Shown one piece after another: positions 1 through 9,210 of a stretch of DNA of 64,000 bases (position 1 is the stretch's first letter; the number at the start of each line of letters is the position of its first letter). The notes under the pieces were generated by a model. It was not told the origin of the DNA. It saw only the letters and a list, made by a program, of their open reading frames with translations, and searched no databases. The DNA is taken from contig NZ_CP026681.1 of the NCBI RefSeq assembly GCF_002949735.1, forward strand, positions 5,548,001 through 5,612,000, given 5' to 3'. Source of the DNA: Nostoc sp. 'Peltigera membranacea cyanobiont' N6 (lineage in GTDB: Bacteria; Cyanobacteriota; Cyanobacteriia; Cyanobacteriales; Nostocaceae). Made by a program: the position numbers and the translations under genes.

Positions 1-644
1 TGCTGACTGTTGCATTGCCAAAAGGGGAACTCCTTAAAAATAGCATCCGCCTGCTACAATCTGTGGGATTAGATTTTAGCGCTTTTTTAGATTCAGGAAC
101 TCGCCAACTTCAAATTCCCGATCCTAAGGGACTTGCAAAAGCTTTGTTGGTACGGGCGCAGGATGTGCCTGTTTATGTAGAATATGGTCAAGCACAACTG
201 GGTATTGTCGGCTACGATGTGTTGCGGGAGAAGCAGCCGCAAGTTGCCCACTTGGTAGATTTGCAGTTTGGAGATTGTCGGATGTCTGTGGCGGTAAAAG
301 CATCGAGTTCTTACCGATCGCCTTTAGATTTACCACCACATGGTAGAGTTGCTTCAAAATATGTGAATTGCGCTCGTGAATATTTCCACAGTCTAGATTT
401 ACCTGTAGAAATAGTCCCGTTGTATGGTTCAGTGGAATTAGGCCCGATTACTGGAATGTCAGAAGCGATCGTGGATTTAGTTTCTACAGGGCGAACTCTG
501 CGCGAAAATGGTTTGATTGAAATTGCTACTCTCTATGAAAGCACGGCACGGTTGATTGCCCATCCTCTAAGTTACCGTCTAAATACAGGTAATCTCAGTG
601 ATGTGATTTCCAAGCTGCGGGAAACAGTTTTGATAAAGGTTTAA
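1..644 (+). CDS. hisG: ATP phosphoribosyltransferase, short form (5' end one base outside the window)
   Basis: First enzyme of histidine biosynthesis, joining ATP and PRPP to give phosphoribosyl-ATP in the cytosol. The window opens with TG CTG ACT GTT GCA TTG CCA AAA, so the start ATG has only its A missing and the protein begins MLTVALPKGELL. About 213 residues is the short (HisG_S) form, which in known bacteria needs the regulatory partner HisZ; no hisZ is in this window. The PRPP-binding segment typical of the family is seen near the C-terminal third (DLVSTGRTLRENGL). An internal TTG at position 15 would also open the frame but would cut off conserved residues. The gene stands alone, followed by a 248-bp spacer. 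Confidence 0.93.
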   Translation, partial: LTVALPKGELLKNSIRLLQSVGLDFSAFLDSGTRQLQIPDPKGLAKALLVRAQDVPVYVEYGQAQLGIVGYDVLREKQPQVAHLVDLQFGDCRMSVAVKASSSYRSPLDLPPHGRVASKYVNCAREYFHSLDLPVEIVPLYGSVELGPITGMSEAIVDLVSTGRTLRENGLIEIATLYESTARLIAHPLSYRLNTGNLSDVISKLRETVLIKV

Positions 645-684
645 TAGTTACAGCAGAAGTTAAAAGTCAGAAATCAAACTAAAG

Positions 685-730
685 TTTTCATCAATGAAAT
701 CATGATTTTGTTGATGAAAATCATGATTTT
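685..730. promoter_or_regulatory. Nested palindromes between hisG and the photoreceptor kinase
   Basis: The 12-bp palindrome AAATCATGATTT occurs twice (697-708 and 718-729), 21 bp apart, which is two helical turns. The first copy lies inside a further inverted repeat, TTTTCATCAA (685-694) and TTGATGAAAA (711-720). The second copy is followed by a short T run. It could be a tandem operator for the gene at 893 or a rho-independent terminator of hisG; the sequence alone does not decide. The rest of 645-892 shows no gene. Confidence 0.5.
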
Positions 731-892
731 TATAACAAGACTAAATTTGTTTAAACTAGGATTAGTGCGATCGCAAAAGGACGACAAAATTTCCTGAACA
801 GCCAGAGGCGGGGAAATGACTAAGAATTGTTAAAAAAGATTACGCTACTTTTGATCCAGAAATATTACACTTAGATTTCTTAATAAAAGTTA

Positions 893-3433
893 ATGAACGC
901 TGGACATATTGATACAGAACTAGCGCGGCTAGAAGCCCTCCGCCAGTATCAAATTCTTGACACTGAACCCGAAAAAGCTTACGACAATCTTGCTCAGTTA
1001 GCGGCATTTATTTGCGATACTCCCATCTCTTTGGTAAATTTTATTGATGAAAACCGTCAATGGTTTAAGGCAAAAGTAGGTTTAGATGTATCAGAAATGC
1101 CCCGGTGTGTTGGATTGTCTTACCTTTGCCAAGAGCAACGTCAGGTTGTAGTGGTTCCTGATACCTTAGCTGATGAAAAGTTGGCCAATAATCCGGTAGT
1201 CACTGGCTATCCATACGTGCGATTTTATGCAGGTGTACCCTTAATTACCCCAAGGGGAGATATGCTAGGAACTCTGTGTGTAATTGACCAAGTTCCTAAA
1301 GAATTGAGCCAAAAACAAGTTGAAGCACTTGTGGCTTTGAGTCACTTAGTAATCGACCAATTAGAACTTAGGCGTTATGTAACTGAAGTATCTGAAGTTA
1401 CTGAAAAGCTAATAGCACAAGAGCAAGCAGCGAGAACCCGCACCAATAATCTTCTTGAAAGCATCACTGATGGTTTTTTTGCCTTAGATAAAAAGTGGCG
1501 ATTCACCTACATTAATGGTCAAGCAGAACGGCTGTTGCAAAAAAATCAAAATGAGCTTTTGGGTAAAAACATCTGGGAAGTGTTTCCAGAAATCATCGGC
1601 ACAACATTTTACCGTGAGTATCACAAGGCAATTTTAGAACAGGTGAGTGTGGAATTTGAGGAGTTTTATCCGCCACTAAACTGCTGGCTGCAAGTCCACG
1701 GTTATCCTGCAAAAGATGGCTTGTCTATTTATTTTCAAGACATTACTGAACGGCGGCGAACAGCAGAAGCATTACGGGAAAGTGAAGAACGCTGGCAATT
1801 AGCATTACATGGTAATAATGATGGCATCTGGGATTGGAACCTCAAGACTAATGAAGTGTTCTTTTCAACTCAGTGGAAAGAAATGCTCGGTTATAAAGAC
1901 GACGAAGTTTCCAACGGTTGGGATGAATGGATAAAACGAATCCACCCCGATGAGCGAGATTTGGTACTTCAAGCCTTCCAAGACCACTTTGCCAAGAAAA
2001 CACCGTTTTACGTCTGTGAATATCGAGTCCAATGCCAAAACGGCAGCTATAAATGGATTCTAGATCGAGGACAGGCACTTTGGGACGCATTGGGTGATAT
2101 AGTTCGCATGGTGGGTTCTTATACAGATATCACAGATCGCAAGCGGGCAGATGAGGAATTAAAACGGCAGAATTTGCGATCGCAATTATTTGCTGAAATC
2201 ACTCTGAAAATTCGAGAATCTTTACAAATAGATGAAATTCTTCAAACCACAGTTATTGAGGTACAAAAATTACTCCAAGCTGACCGAGTTTTAATTTTCC
2301 GACTGGAAACTGATGGTTCGGGAACAGTGATACAAGAGGCAGTATTACCTGGTTGGCCCTTAATTTTGGGAGAAAATCTGAACGATAAATGCTTTAAAGA
2401 ACAATACATAGAAAGATATCGTCGGGGCCGAGTGAGTGCTATTGAAGACATTGAAGCTGCTCATATTCAACCATGTCATCGAGAATTTCTTCAGCAGTTT
2501 GCTGTGAGAGCGAACCTCGTAGTCCCGATTCTTGTCAGGGATGGCATTTGGGGCTTGTTGCTGGCTCATCAGTGTGCCGCACCTCGACAGTGGAATAACT
2601 TTGAGACGGAGTTGTTACAGCAACTAGCTAACCAAATTGGTATTGCTTTATCTCAAGCGCAACTATTAGAAAAAGAAACTCAGCAAAGTCAAGAACTCGT
2701 CCGTTCTAATGCAGAATTAGAACAATTTGCTTATGTGGCTTCCCATGACTTGCAAGAGCCGTTACGGATGGTAACAAGTTATCTACAGCTACTAGAGCGA
2801 AGATACAAAAATCAACTTGATGCCAATGCCGATCAGTTTATCACCTACGCCGTAGATGGGGCCCGGCGAATGCAGACCCTAATCAACGATTTATTGAACT
2901 ATTCTCGCGTCAGCACCCGCGGACAGGCTTTTAAGTTAGTTGATTGCGATCTAATCTTACGATCTGCGATCGCTAATCTCCAAATTGCGATCGCAGATCG
3001 TAAAGCAATTGTTACTCATGATTCTCTACCAAAACTGATTGCTGATTCTACCCAACTCACACAAGTATTTCAAAACCTGATTGGGAACGCCATCAAATTT
3101 TGCCAAAATCAGCAGCCACAAATTCACATTGGGGTAGCCAAGCCAAATGCAAATTTAGACGGAGAAAATTTAAATTCCATCCCATCGGTAGATGAATGGT
3201 TATTCTCGATATGCGACAATGGTATCGGTTTAGAATCCCAGTATGTAGAACGCATTTTTATAATTTTCCAGCGCTTGCACGGTAGAGATAAGTATCCTGG
3301 TACTGGAATCGGTCTAGCAATTTGTAAAAAGATTATAGAACGCCACGGCGGCCGGATCTGGGTTGAGTCGAAACCGGGTCAAGGCTCGACTTTCTACTTC
3401 ACAATTCCAGATAGAGCAGGTAAGCAATCGTGA
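893..3433 (+). CDS. Sensor histidine kinase with a DXCF-type cyanobacteriochrome GAF domain
   Basis: An 846-aa soluble kinase with no membrane segment. Order of domains: GAF (about 20-165, the RLEALRQYQILDTEPE type), PAS (about 180-290), PAS_3-like (about 300-420), a second GAF (about 445-595), HisKA with His618 in ASHDLQEPLR, then HATPase_c ending in GTGIGLAICKKI. The second GAF has the chromophore-binding Cys528-His529 pair and an Asp498-x-Cys500-Phe motif. The 28-residue gap between the cysteines equals that of TePixJ (Cys494/Cys522), a bilin-binding blue/green photoreceptor. I infer that this domain binds a bilin through two cysteines and reports light colour to the kinase. The GTG of the next gene overlaps the stop, so the receiver at 3430 is its likely partner. 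The role and wavelengths are inferred, not shown. Confidence 0.9.
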   Translation: MNAGHIDTELARLEALRQYQILDTEPEKAYDNLAQLAAFICDTPISLVNFIDENRQWFKAKVGLDVSEMPRCVGLSYLCQEQRQVVVVPDTLADEKLANNPVVTGYPYVRFYAGVPLITPRGDMLGTLCVIDQVPKELSQKQVEALVALSHLVIDQLELRRYVTEVSEVTEKLIAQEQAARTRTNNLLESITDGFFALDKKWRFTYINGQAERLLQKNQNELLGKNIWEVFPEIIGTTFYREYHKAILEQVSVEFEEFYPPLNCWLQVHGYPAKDGLSIYFQDITERRRTAEALRESEERWQLALHGNNDGIWDWNLKTNEVFFSTQWKEMLGYKDDEVSNGWDEWIKRIHPDERDLVLQAFQDHFAKKTPFYVCEYRVQCQNGSYKWILDRGQALWDALGDIVRMVGSYTDITDRKRADEELKRQNLRSQLFAEITLKIRESLQIDEILQTTVIEVQKLLQADRVLIFRLETDGSGTVIQEAVLPGWPLILGENLNDKCFKEQYIERYRRGRVSAIEDIEAAHIQPCHREFLQQFAVRANLVVPILVRDGIWGLLLAHQCAAPRQWNNFETELLQQLANQIGIALSQAQLLEKETQQSQELVRSNAELEQFAYVASHDLQEPLRMVTSYLQLLERRYKNQLDANADQFITYAVDGARRMQTLINDLLNYSRVSTRGQAFKLVDCDLILRSAIANLQIAIADRKAIVTHDSLPKLIADSTQLTQVFQNLIGNAIKFCQNQQPQIHIGVAKPNANLDGENLNSIPSVDEWLFSICDNGIGLESQYVERIFIIFQRLHGRDKYPGTGIGLAICKKIIERHGGRIWVESKPGQGSTFYFTIPDRAGKQS

Positions 3434-3876
3434 ATACCACAAAAGCGATTATGCCTATTGAGGTTTTGTTGGTAGAAGATAATCCTGGCGATGCTCAACT
3501 TACACGCATCGCCCTAGAAGATAGTAAAATATCGATTCACCTAAATGTGGTCGAAGATGGTGTGGAGGCAATGGCATTCTTGCGGAAACAAGGGCAATAC
3601 ATCAGAGTAGCTCATCCCGATATTGTGCTGCTCGATTTGAACCTACCCAGAAAAGATGGGCGAGAAGTACTGGCAGAAATCAAAGCAGACGAAAAGCTCA
3701 AAAGAATTCCCGTAGTAGTTCTGACGACTTCCCAAGCTGAAGAAGACATCATCAAAGCCTATAATTTATCTGCAAACTGTTATATAACTAAGCCAGTAGA
3801 TTTCGATCAATTCGTTAAAATTGTCCAATCAATAGAAAATTTTTGGTTTGCGATCGTAAAACTGCCACCGGAGTAG
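3430..3876 (+). CDS. Rcp1-like single-domain response regulator
   Basis: A 148-aa stand-alone receiver of the kind that accompanies cyanobacterial phytochromes. The start VLLVEDNPGDAQLTRIALE and the phospho-acceptor Asp69 in VLLDLNLPRKDG are the Rcp1 hallmarks; VVVLTTS and the conserved Lys in ITKPVD complete the fold. There is no output domain. The GTG at 3430 overlaps the TGA of the photoreceptor kinase, and an ATG at 3451 is the alternative start. Translational coupling and family type suggest it takes phosphate from the upstream kinase and perhaps passes it to the hybrid kinase downstream. Confidence 0.92.
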   Translation: MNTTKAIMPIEVLLVEDNPGDAQLTRIALEDSKISIHLNVVEDGVEAMAFLRKQGQYIRVAHPDIVLLDLNLPRKDGREVLAEIKADEKLKRIPVVVLTTSQAEEDIIKAYNLSANCYITKPVDFDQFVKIVQSIENFWFAIVKLPPE

Positions 3877-3881
3877 TGGAA

Positions 3882-6149
3882 ATGGCAGGTAAAAATATTA
3901 AAGTCTTGTTAGTAGAAGATAACCCTGGTGATGTTTTTTTATTACAGGAGTTTTTAAAGGAAGTTACCACAGTTGTAGTTGATTTGGTGCGTGTTGAGAA
4001 GCTTTCTGAAGGACTCAACTACCTAGCAAAGGAAATTTTTGATGTGATTCTGCTAGACCTCTCGCTGCCAGATAGCCAGGGGCTAGAAACCTTTGTCATC
4101 GCTTACCATCAAGCAAAAGCCACTCCGATAATTGTGCTGACTGGTATAAATGATGAAACCTTGGCAATTAGGGCAATGCAGGAAGGAGCGCAGGATTATT
4201 TGGTGAAAGGGCAAGTAACTGGCGACTTGCTAGTGCGGTCAATGCGTTATGCCATCGAACGTCAACGGGCAGACGATGCATTGCGCCACAGTGAGGAGCG
4301 ATTTCGGGTAGCCCTCAAAAATTCCCCCATCTTTGTCTACAACCAAGATATGGAGTTACGCTACACCTGGGTTTACAATCCCCCATCGGGCTTGACAGTT
4401 GAAGAAATATTGGGCAAACAAGACTTGGATATTATCTCAGTTGAAGATGCTCAACATCTCATCACAATTAAGCATGGGGTGTTAACTACTGGTATAGGAA
4501 CGCGAGAGGAAGTATCAATTACAATCAAAGATACAACTCGATATTACGACTTGACCGTTGAGCCATTGCGGAATGAGTTGCAAGAAGTTGTGGGCGTGAC
4601 ATGCGCCAGTATTGATATTAGCGAACGTAAATTGGCAGAAGAAAAAATCCGCGAACAAGCAGCATTGCTTGATGTCACCACAGATGCCATTTGCGTCCGA
4701 GATTTAAACAATCAAATTATTTTCTGGAACAAAGGCGCAGAAACACTTTACGGCTGGCTAGCGATAGAAGCTTGGGGCAAAAATGCTAGCGAGCTTTTGT
4801 ATGACGAACCTTCACCAGAAATTGAAGCGGCTCTTTTACAAGCTACTAGTAAAGGCAAGTGGCAGGGCGAGTTAAATAAACTTACCAAAAATGACAAAGA
4901 AATCCTTGTTGCTAGTCGCTGGAGTTTAGTGTACGACGAACAAGGAAAGCCAAAAGCAATTCTCACCGTTGACACAGATATTACCGAGAAAAAGCACCTA
5001 GAAGCCCAATTGTTTCGCGCCCAACGCTTGGAAAGCATTGGCACTCTAGCTAGTGGTATTGCTCACGACCTCAACAACATCCTGACACCGATTTTGGCCG
5101 GAGCGCAACTGTTACCACTCAAATTTCCTGATGCAGATGAACGCACCCGTCATCTATTGGAGATTTTAGAAGTTAATGCTAGACGCGGGGCTGATTTAGT
5201 TAAACAAGTACTGTCATTTGCGCGGGGTGTAGAAGGAAAGCGCATCACTTTGCAAATCAGACATCTAATTGTGGAAGTTGGCAAGATTCTTAAAGAGACA
5301 TTTCCCAAATCCATACAAATCAGCACTGATGTCCTGCAAGATTTGTGGATGGTTTCTGGAGATAGCACCCAACTACATCAAGTGCTAATGAACCTCTGCG
5401 TTAACGCCCGCGATGCAATGCCCAATGGCGGTAGTTTGAGTCTCTATGCTGAAAATGTGTTGATTGATGAAAATTATGCCCGCATTAACCTGGAAGCAAA
5501 AGAGGGACCTTACATAGTGATGACTGTCTCTGATACTGGAGTTGGGATTGCTAAAGAAATCTTAGATAGAATTTTCGAGCCATTTTTTACCACGAAAGAT
5601 GTCGGAAAAGGCACAGGGTTAGGACTTTCTACCGTCCTTGGCATCGTTAAAAGCCACGGTGGTTTTGTGAACGTGTATAGTGAACCGGGAACTGGCACCA
5701 GCTTTCAAGTTTACTTACCAGCAGTGGAAGGAATGGAAACAATTACTCCAGAAGAATTGCCACCACAGGCAGGACATGGAGAATTGATTTTGATTGTGGA
5801 TGACGAAGTTGCTATTCAAGAAATTACAAAAACATCACTGGAAGCTCACAACTACAAAACCCTGATTGCCTGTGATGGCATTGAAGCGATCGCTCTCTAC
5901 GCTCAAAATCAGGATAAAATTGATGCTGTACTGATGGATATTATGCTACCCACGCTAGATGGTTTAACTGCCATCCGTACCCTGCAAAAAATTAACCCCT
6001 TGGTCAGAATTATTGCCAGCAGTGGACTCATGTCTGACAAGAAACTCAGTGCAGTAGCTGCTATCGGTATCAATACATTTTTGGTAAAGCCTTATACTGT
6101 CAACGAATTATTGCTTTCTTTACATAAAGTCCTATCACAACTCAATTAA
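3882..6149 (+). CDS. Hybrid histidine kinase, REC-PAS-PAS-HisKA-HATPase-REC
   Basis: A 755-aa cytosolic hybrid kinase. An N-terminal receiver has the Asp59 acceptor (VILLDLSLPDSQG); two PAS domains follow (about 140-260 and 265-380). HisKA has His395 in GTLASGIAHDLNNILTPI, the ATPase domain has the GKGTGLGLSTV box, and a C-terminal receiver has Asp686 (DAVLMDIMLP). The ATG at 3882, five bases after the previous stop, is preferred; a TTG at 3843 would overlap the receiver gene by 34 bp. As third gene of a tight operon with the photoreceptor kinase and the Rcp1-like receiver, it probably forms a phosphorelay with them. No DNA-binding output is encoded nearby, so the final target is unknown. Confidence 0.9.
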   Translation: MAGKNIKVLLVEDNPGDVFLLQEFLKEVTTVVVDLVRVEKLSEGLNYLAKEIFDVILLDLSLPDSQGLETFVIAYHQAKATPIIVLTGINDETLAIRAMQEGAQDYLVKGQVTGDLLVRSMRYAIERQRADDALRHSEERFRVALKNSPIFVYNQDMELRYTWVYNPPSGLTVEEILGKQDLDIISVEDAQHLITIKHGVLTTGIGTREEVSITIKDTTRYYDLTVEPLRNELQEVVGVTCASIDISERKLAEEKIREQAALLDVTTDAICVRDLNNQIIFWNKGAETLYGWLAIEAWGKNASELLYDEPSPEIEAALLQATSKGKWQGELNKLTKNDKEILVASRWSLVYDEQGKPKAILTVDTDITEKKHLEAQLFRAQRLESIGTLASGIAHDLNNILTPILAGAQLLPLKFPDADERTRHLLEILEVNARRGADLVKQVLSFARGVEGKRITLQIRHLIVEVGKILKETFPKSIQISTDVLQDLWMVSGDSTQLHQVLMNLCVNARDAMPNGGSLSLYAENVLIDENYARINLEAKEGPYIVMTVSDTGVGIAKEILDRIFEPFFTTKDVGKGTGLGLSTVLGIVKSHGGFVNVYSEPGTGTSFQVYLPAVEGMETITPEELPPQAGHGELILIVDDEVAIQEITKTSLEAHNYKTLIACDGIEAIALYAQNQDKIDAVLMDIMLPTLDGLTAIRTLQKINPLVRIIASSGLMSDKKLSAVAAIGINTFLVKPYTVNELLLSLHKVLSQLN

Positions 6150-6325
6150 TTACGTAAATATTCTGATATGTTTAAGTACAAAAGGCTGCCTGATTGATGT
6201 GGGTGCGAATTTTCTGAATTTGATATGATTGAGCATCGACTAACACACTCCTCTTATGGAGTCTAGGTACTGGGAAGAGTTTTTCTAACCCCATGCCCAA
6301 TGCCCTATGCCCAATCCTTTTTAAT

Positions 6326-7237
6326 ATGCCTCGATTTCTCAGGTTAATCGTAAATATAGTAATCTTGAGTGCATTGTTGCTCATCTCTGTGCAAGTTTGG
6401 GCGCAAGATTGGCGACCGGTTCGCGGTGGTATCCCTTTCGGTATCAGTGGGATGGCTTTAATAAAGCAGCAAAGCAATTCTCTAGATTTTCTGATTGTCC
6501 ATGACAACAAAAAACCCAATCAAACCCGTTTAGCAACTATTAGTCTTAAAGGAAAAAACCAACCTGAATATTTCCCTTTAAACTGGCCAAATAACATAGA
6601 ATTGCCCATCGATTTAGAAGCTTTAACATCTGTTCCTGAGAAAACAAAATTTTCTTTTATCGCTTTAAGTAGTTCTGGAAAAGCCTATTACATTAGGTTA
6701 AATCCAGTCACTAAAACCATCTTAGTTCTCAAAGAATTCAATTTACCGGGAATTATTCAAGGAAATAATTTTGAAGGATTCGGATTACAAAATATAGACG
6801 GTAAATTAGTTGCTATTTGGGGACATCGAGGTGAAGGAGAACAACCAGCAACTATATTTTGGGGAATCTTTGATTTGGCTAGATATCAAATTAATCTCGG
6901 CGGTTCTACCAATCTGAAAGTACCGTTTCCGTTTGGTAATGTTCGTCATATTTCAGATATTAAGATAGACCCTGTAGGGATTGTGTACATCACCTCAGCA
7001 AGTGATGCTGGAGATGATGGCCCATTTCAATCAGCTGTATATGTCGCTGGTTACTTGGGATTGCATGACAACAAAATTGTCTGGCGGCAAAATCCTCAAC
7101 TTGTTCCTATTTACCGCTCTGATTACCACAAAATTGAAGGTATAGAACTTGTTCCCGGTGCGGAAGGTGGTGTAATTGTTGGTACAGATGATGAGAATTT
7201 GGGTTCCTACGTATACATGCTGGGTGGAAGTAACTGA
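6326..7237 (+). CDS. Exported protein of unknown function
   Basis: About 303 aa, starting MPRFLRLIVNIVILSALLLISVQ and then VWAQDW, a good signal peptide with a likely cut after VWA. The mature part is rich in short beta-like segments (FGLQNIDGKLVAIWGHRGEG, GIEGIELVPGAEGG), which suggests a beta-propeller-like or otherwise all-beta periplasmic protein. I do not recognise a named family. An upstream ATG at 6293 lies inside a dispersed CCAATGCCCTATGCCCAAT-type intergenic repeat, so the ATG at 6326 is a better start. It is convergent with ychF, 142 bp apart. Confidence 0.75.
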   Translation: MPRFLRLIVNIVILSALLLISVQVWAQDWRPVRGGIPFGISGMALIKQQSNSLDFLIVHDNKKPNQTRLATISLKGKNQPEYFPLNWPNNIELPIDLEALTSVPEKTKFSFIALSSSGKAYYIRLNPVTKTILVLKEFNLPGIIQGNNFEGFGLQNIDGKLVAIWGHRGEGEQPATIFWGIFDLARYQINLGGSTNLKVPFPFGNVRHISDIKIDPVGIVYITSASDAGDDGPFQSAVYVAGYLGLHDNKIVWRQNPQLVPIYRSDYHKIEGIELVPGAEGGVIVGTDDENLGSYVYMLGGSN

Positions 7238-7379
7238 AGTATGTCCTTGCTTGCTTATTTGCGATCGCTAGCATATCCTTATACACATATCGAAAATTTT
7301 GTCAAGTCATCGAGAGCGATCGCAATTTAGTATAAGTTGACCATTATCTGATTGATAACGGCCACTTAATTAATCAACC

Positions 7380-8471
7380 CTACACATTAAATCGGAACAA
7401 CATTACATCCCCTTCCTGCACAACATATTCTTTACCTTCACTGCGAACCAACCCTTTTTCCTTTGCAGCATTCATCGAACCAGTTGTTACCAAATCTTTA
7501 TAAGCGACAGTCTCAGCGCGAATAAATCCCCGCTCAAAATCACTGTGAATTACACCAGCAGCTTGAGGTGCAGACATTCCAGCATTAATTGTCCAAGCGC
7601 GGGTTTCTTTGGGGCCGCAGGTAAAATATGTCCGCAAGCCTAAAAGCGAGTAAGTTGCCCGAATCAATGATTTCAAACCGCCTTCTTCCACACCTAAAGA
7701 CGCGAGAAAATCAGCCTTATCTTCTTCTGGTAACTCTACTAACTCCGCTTCAACTTGAGCCGAAACTATCACAACTTGAGCATTTTCTGTCGATGCAATT
7801 TGCCGCACTGTTTCCACAAAATGATTACCAGTTGCCAACTCATCCTCAGATACGTTGGCTGCATAGATAATCGGTTTATAAGTCAGCAGTTCTAATCCTT
7901 TAATAATTACTTCTTCTTCTTCATTCAAACTTACCTGACGCACCGATTTACCTTCATTTAAAGCCGCAGCTAATTTTTCTAAAACTGAGACTTCAAATTG
8001 TGCATCTTTGCTGGTACGAGCTTGTTTGCGAGTCCGATCAATTCGCCGCTCAATTTGTGCTAAATCTGATAAACCCAGTTCTATATTAATGATTTCAATA
8101 TCTCGTGCTGGGTCAACAGAACCAGCAACATGGATAATATCGTCATTTTCAAAACAACGTACCACATGGACGATCGCATCAACTTCCCGGATGTGGGACA
8201 GGAATTGATTCCCTAGTCCCTCACCCTGACTTGCACCTTTAACTAAACCGGCAATATCTACAAACTCCACCCGCGCCGGAATAGTTTGTACCGAACTGCC
8301 AATCTTAGCAAGAACATTTAACCGTTCATCCGGTACTGCGACAACGCCGACATTCGGTTCAATCGTGCAAAAAGGGAAGTTAGCTGCTTCTGCTTTAGCA
8401 TTAGCAACTACAGCATTAAATAAAGTAGATTTTCCGACGTTGGGAAGTCCGACAATTCCGGCTCTTAGCAT
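7380..8471 (-). CDS. ychF: Redox-regulated ATPase YchF (Obg-like)
   Basis: A 363-aa P-loop protein of the Obg superfamily that prefers ATP and associates with ribosomes; known homologues restrain oxidative-stress responses. Visible motifs are the P-loop GLPNVGKSTLFNAV at the N-terminus, the switch II region DIAGLVKGASQGEGLGN, and a C-terminal TGS domain (about 280-363) ending GDVMLFRFNV. Length and start match the family. It is a single gene, with the short proline-rich frame 45 bp upstream. Confidence 0.97.
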   Translation of the reverse strand: MLRAGIVGLPNVGKSTLFNAVVANAKAEAANFPFCTIEPNVGVVAVPDERLNVLAKIGSSVQTIPARVEFVDIAGLVKGASQGEGLGNQFLSHIREVDAIVHVVRCFENDDIIHVAGSVDPARDIEIINIELGLSDLAQIERRIDRTRKQARTSKDAQFEVSVLEKLAAALNEGKSVRQVSLNEEEEVIIKGLELLTYKPIIYAANVSEDELATGNHFVETVRQIASTENAQVVIVSAQVEAELVELPEEDKADFLASLGVEEGGLKSLIRATYSLLGLRTYFTCGPKETRAWTINAGMSAPQAAGVIHSDFERGFIRAETVAYKDLVTTGSMNAAKEKGLVRSEGKEYVVQEGDVMLFRFNV

Positions 8472-8516
8472 TTTGGATTTTAGATTTGAGATTTTGGATT
8501 ACATTACCAAGGTAAT

Positions 8517-8714
8517 CTAAACAGGTTCCGGTATGGTTTGGGGAATTGGCCCTGGAACTGTTTGAGGAATGGGAGCAGGTACTGGTTCTGGTACAGGCCC
8601 AGGTAAGGGTTGGGGTATCGCTGGTCCCGGTACTGGTTCGGGACTAGGTAGCGGATTCGGGCCAGGAGTAGGGATTTGTGGTTCTGGTATAGAAATCGCA
8701 GTGGGATTAAGCAT
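8517..8714 (-). CDS. Small proline-rich repeat protein, doubtful
   Basis: A 65-codon frame starting at an ATG and made almost wholly of P-x-P units such as PGPVPEPVPAPIPQ. The underlying DNA is a degenerate GGTxCxGG-type repeat, so the frame could simply be a low-complexity tract. No signal peptide is present. It lies just upstream of ychF on the same strand. Family unknown. Confidence 0.35.
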   Translation of the reverse strand: MLNPTAISIPEPQIPTPGPNPLPSPEPVPGPAIPQPLPGPVPEPVPAPIPQTVPGPIPQTIPEPV

Positions 8715-8912
8715 GGTAAGTTTAAATTAAATTATTCAACCTTCCCACGCTAGATGACAACCTCATCTGTTGACATCTCCCCAAATAGCTATACTCACGA
8801 ACACATCCTTTAATAATTTCCCCCTCTTCTCATTCTCTGCGCCCCTCTGCGCTTCCCTTTGCGCTCCTTTGCGTTTAAACTCCAACCTCAATTCCCCACC
8901 ATTTCCACAAAA

Positions 8913-9149
8913 CTACTCCTCCTTAACCTTTTCCCCCACCTCTGGCACTGGATCGTAACCACCTGGATGAAACGGATGACAGCGCAAAATCCGCCGAGTT
9001 GCCATCCAGCTACCACGCAACACTCCAAATCGTTCAATGGCTTCAATAGCATACATCGAACAAGTTGGTTGAAAGCGACAAGTCGGGAGAAACAACGGCG
9101 AGATAAACATTCGGTAGCCCCGAATCAGCCAAATAAATAATAGTTTCAT
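8913..9149 (-). CDS. yidD: Membrane protein insertion efficiency factor YidD
   Basis: A 78-aa protein of the YidD family, which binds the inner membrane by an amphipathic N-terminus and assists YidC/Sec insertion. The sequence reads MKLLFIWLIRGYRMF, then ISPLFLPTCRFQPTCSMY and RILRCHPFHPGGYDPVP, the full family signature. The open frame extends to 9332, but the ATG at 9149 is where family members begin. It is divergent from the gene at 9211, with a shared spacer of about 60 bp. Confidence 0.95.
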   Translation of the reverse strand: MKLLFIWLIRGYRMFISPLFLPTCRFQPTCSMYAIEAIERFGVLRGSWMATRRILRCHPFHPGGYDPVPEVGEKVKEE

Positions 9150-9210
9150 TGCAGTTACCCAAATCTTATAAATTAGTAACAGAGGTAAAAATTTTAATTT
9201 TGTTACATCT

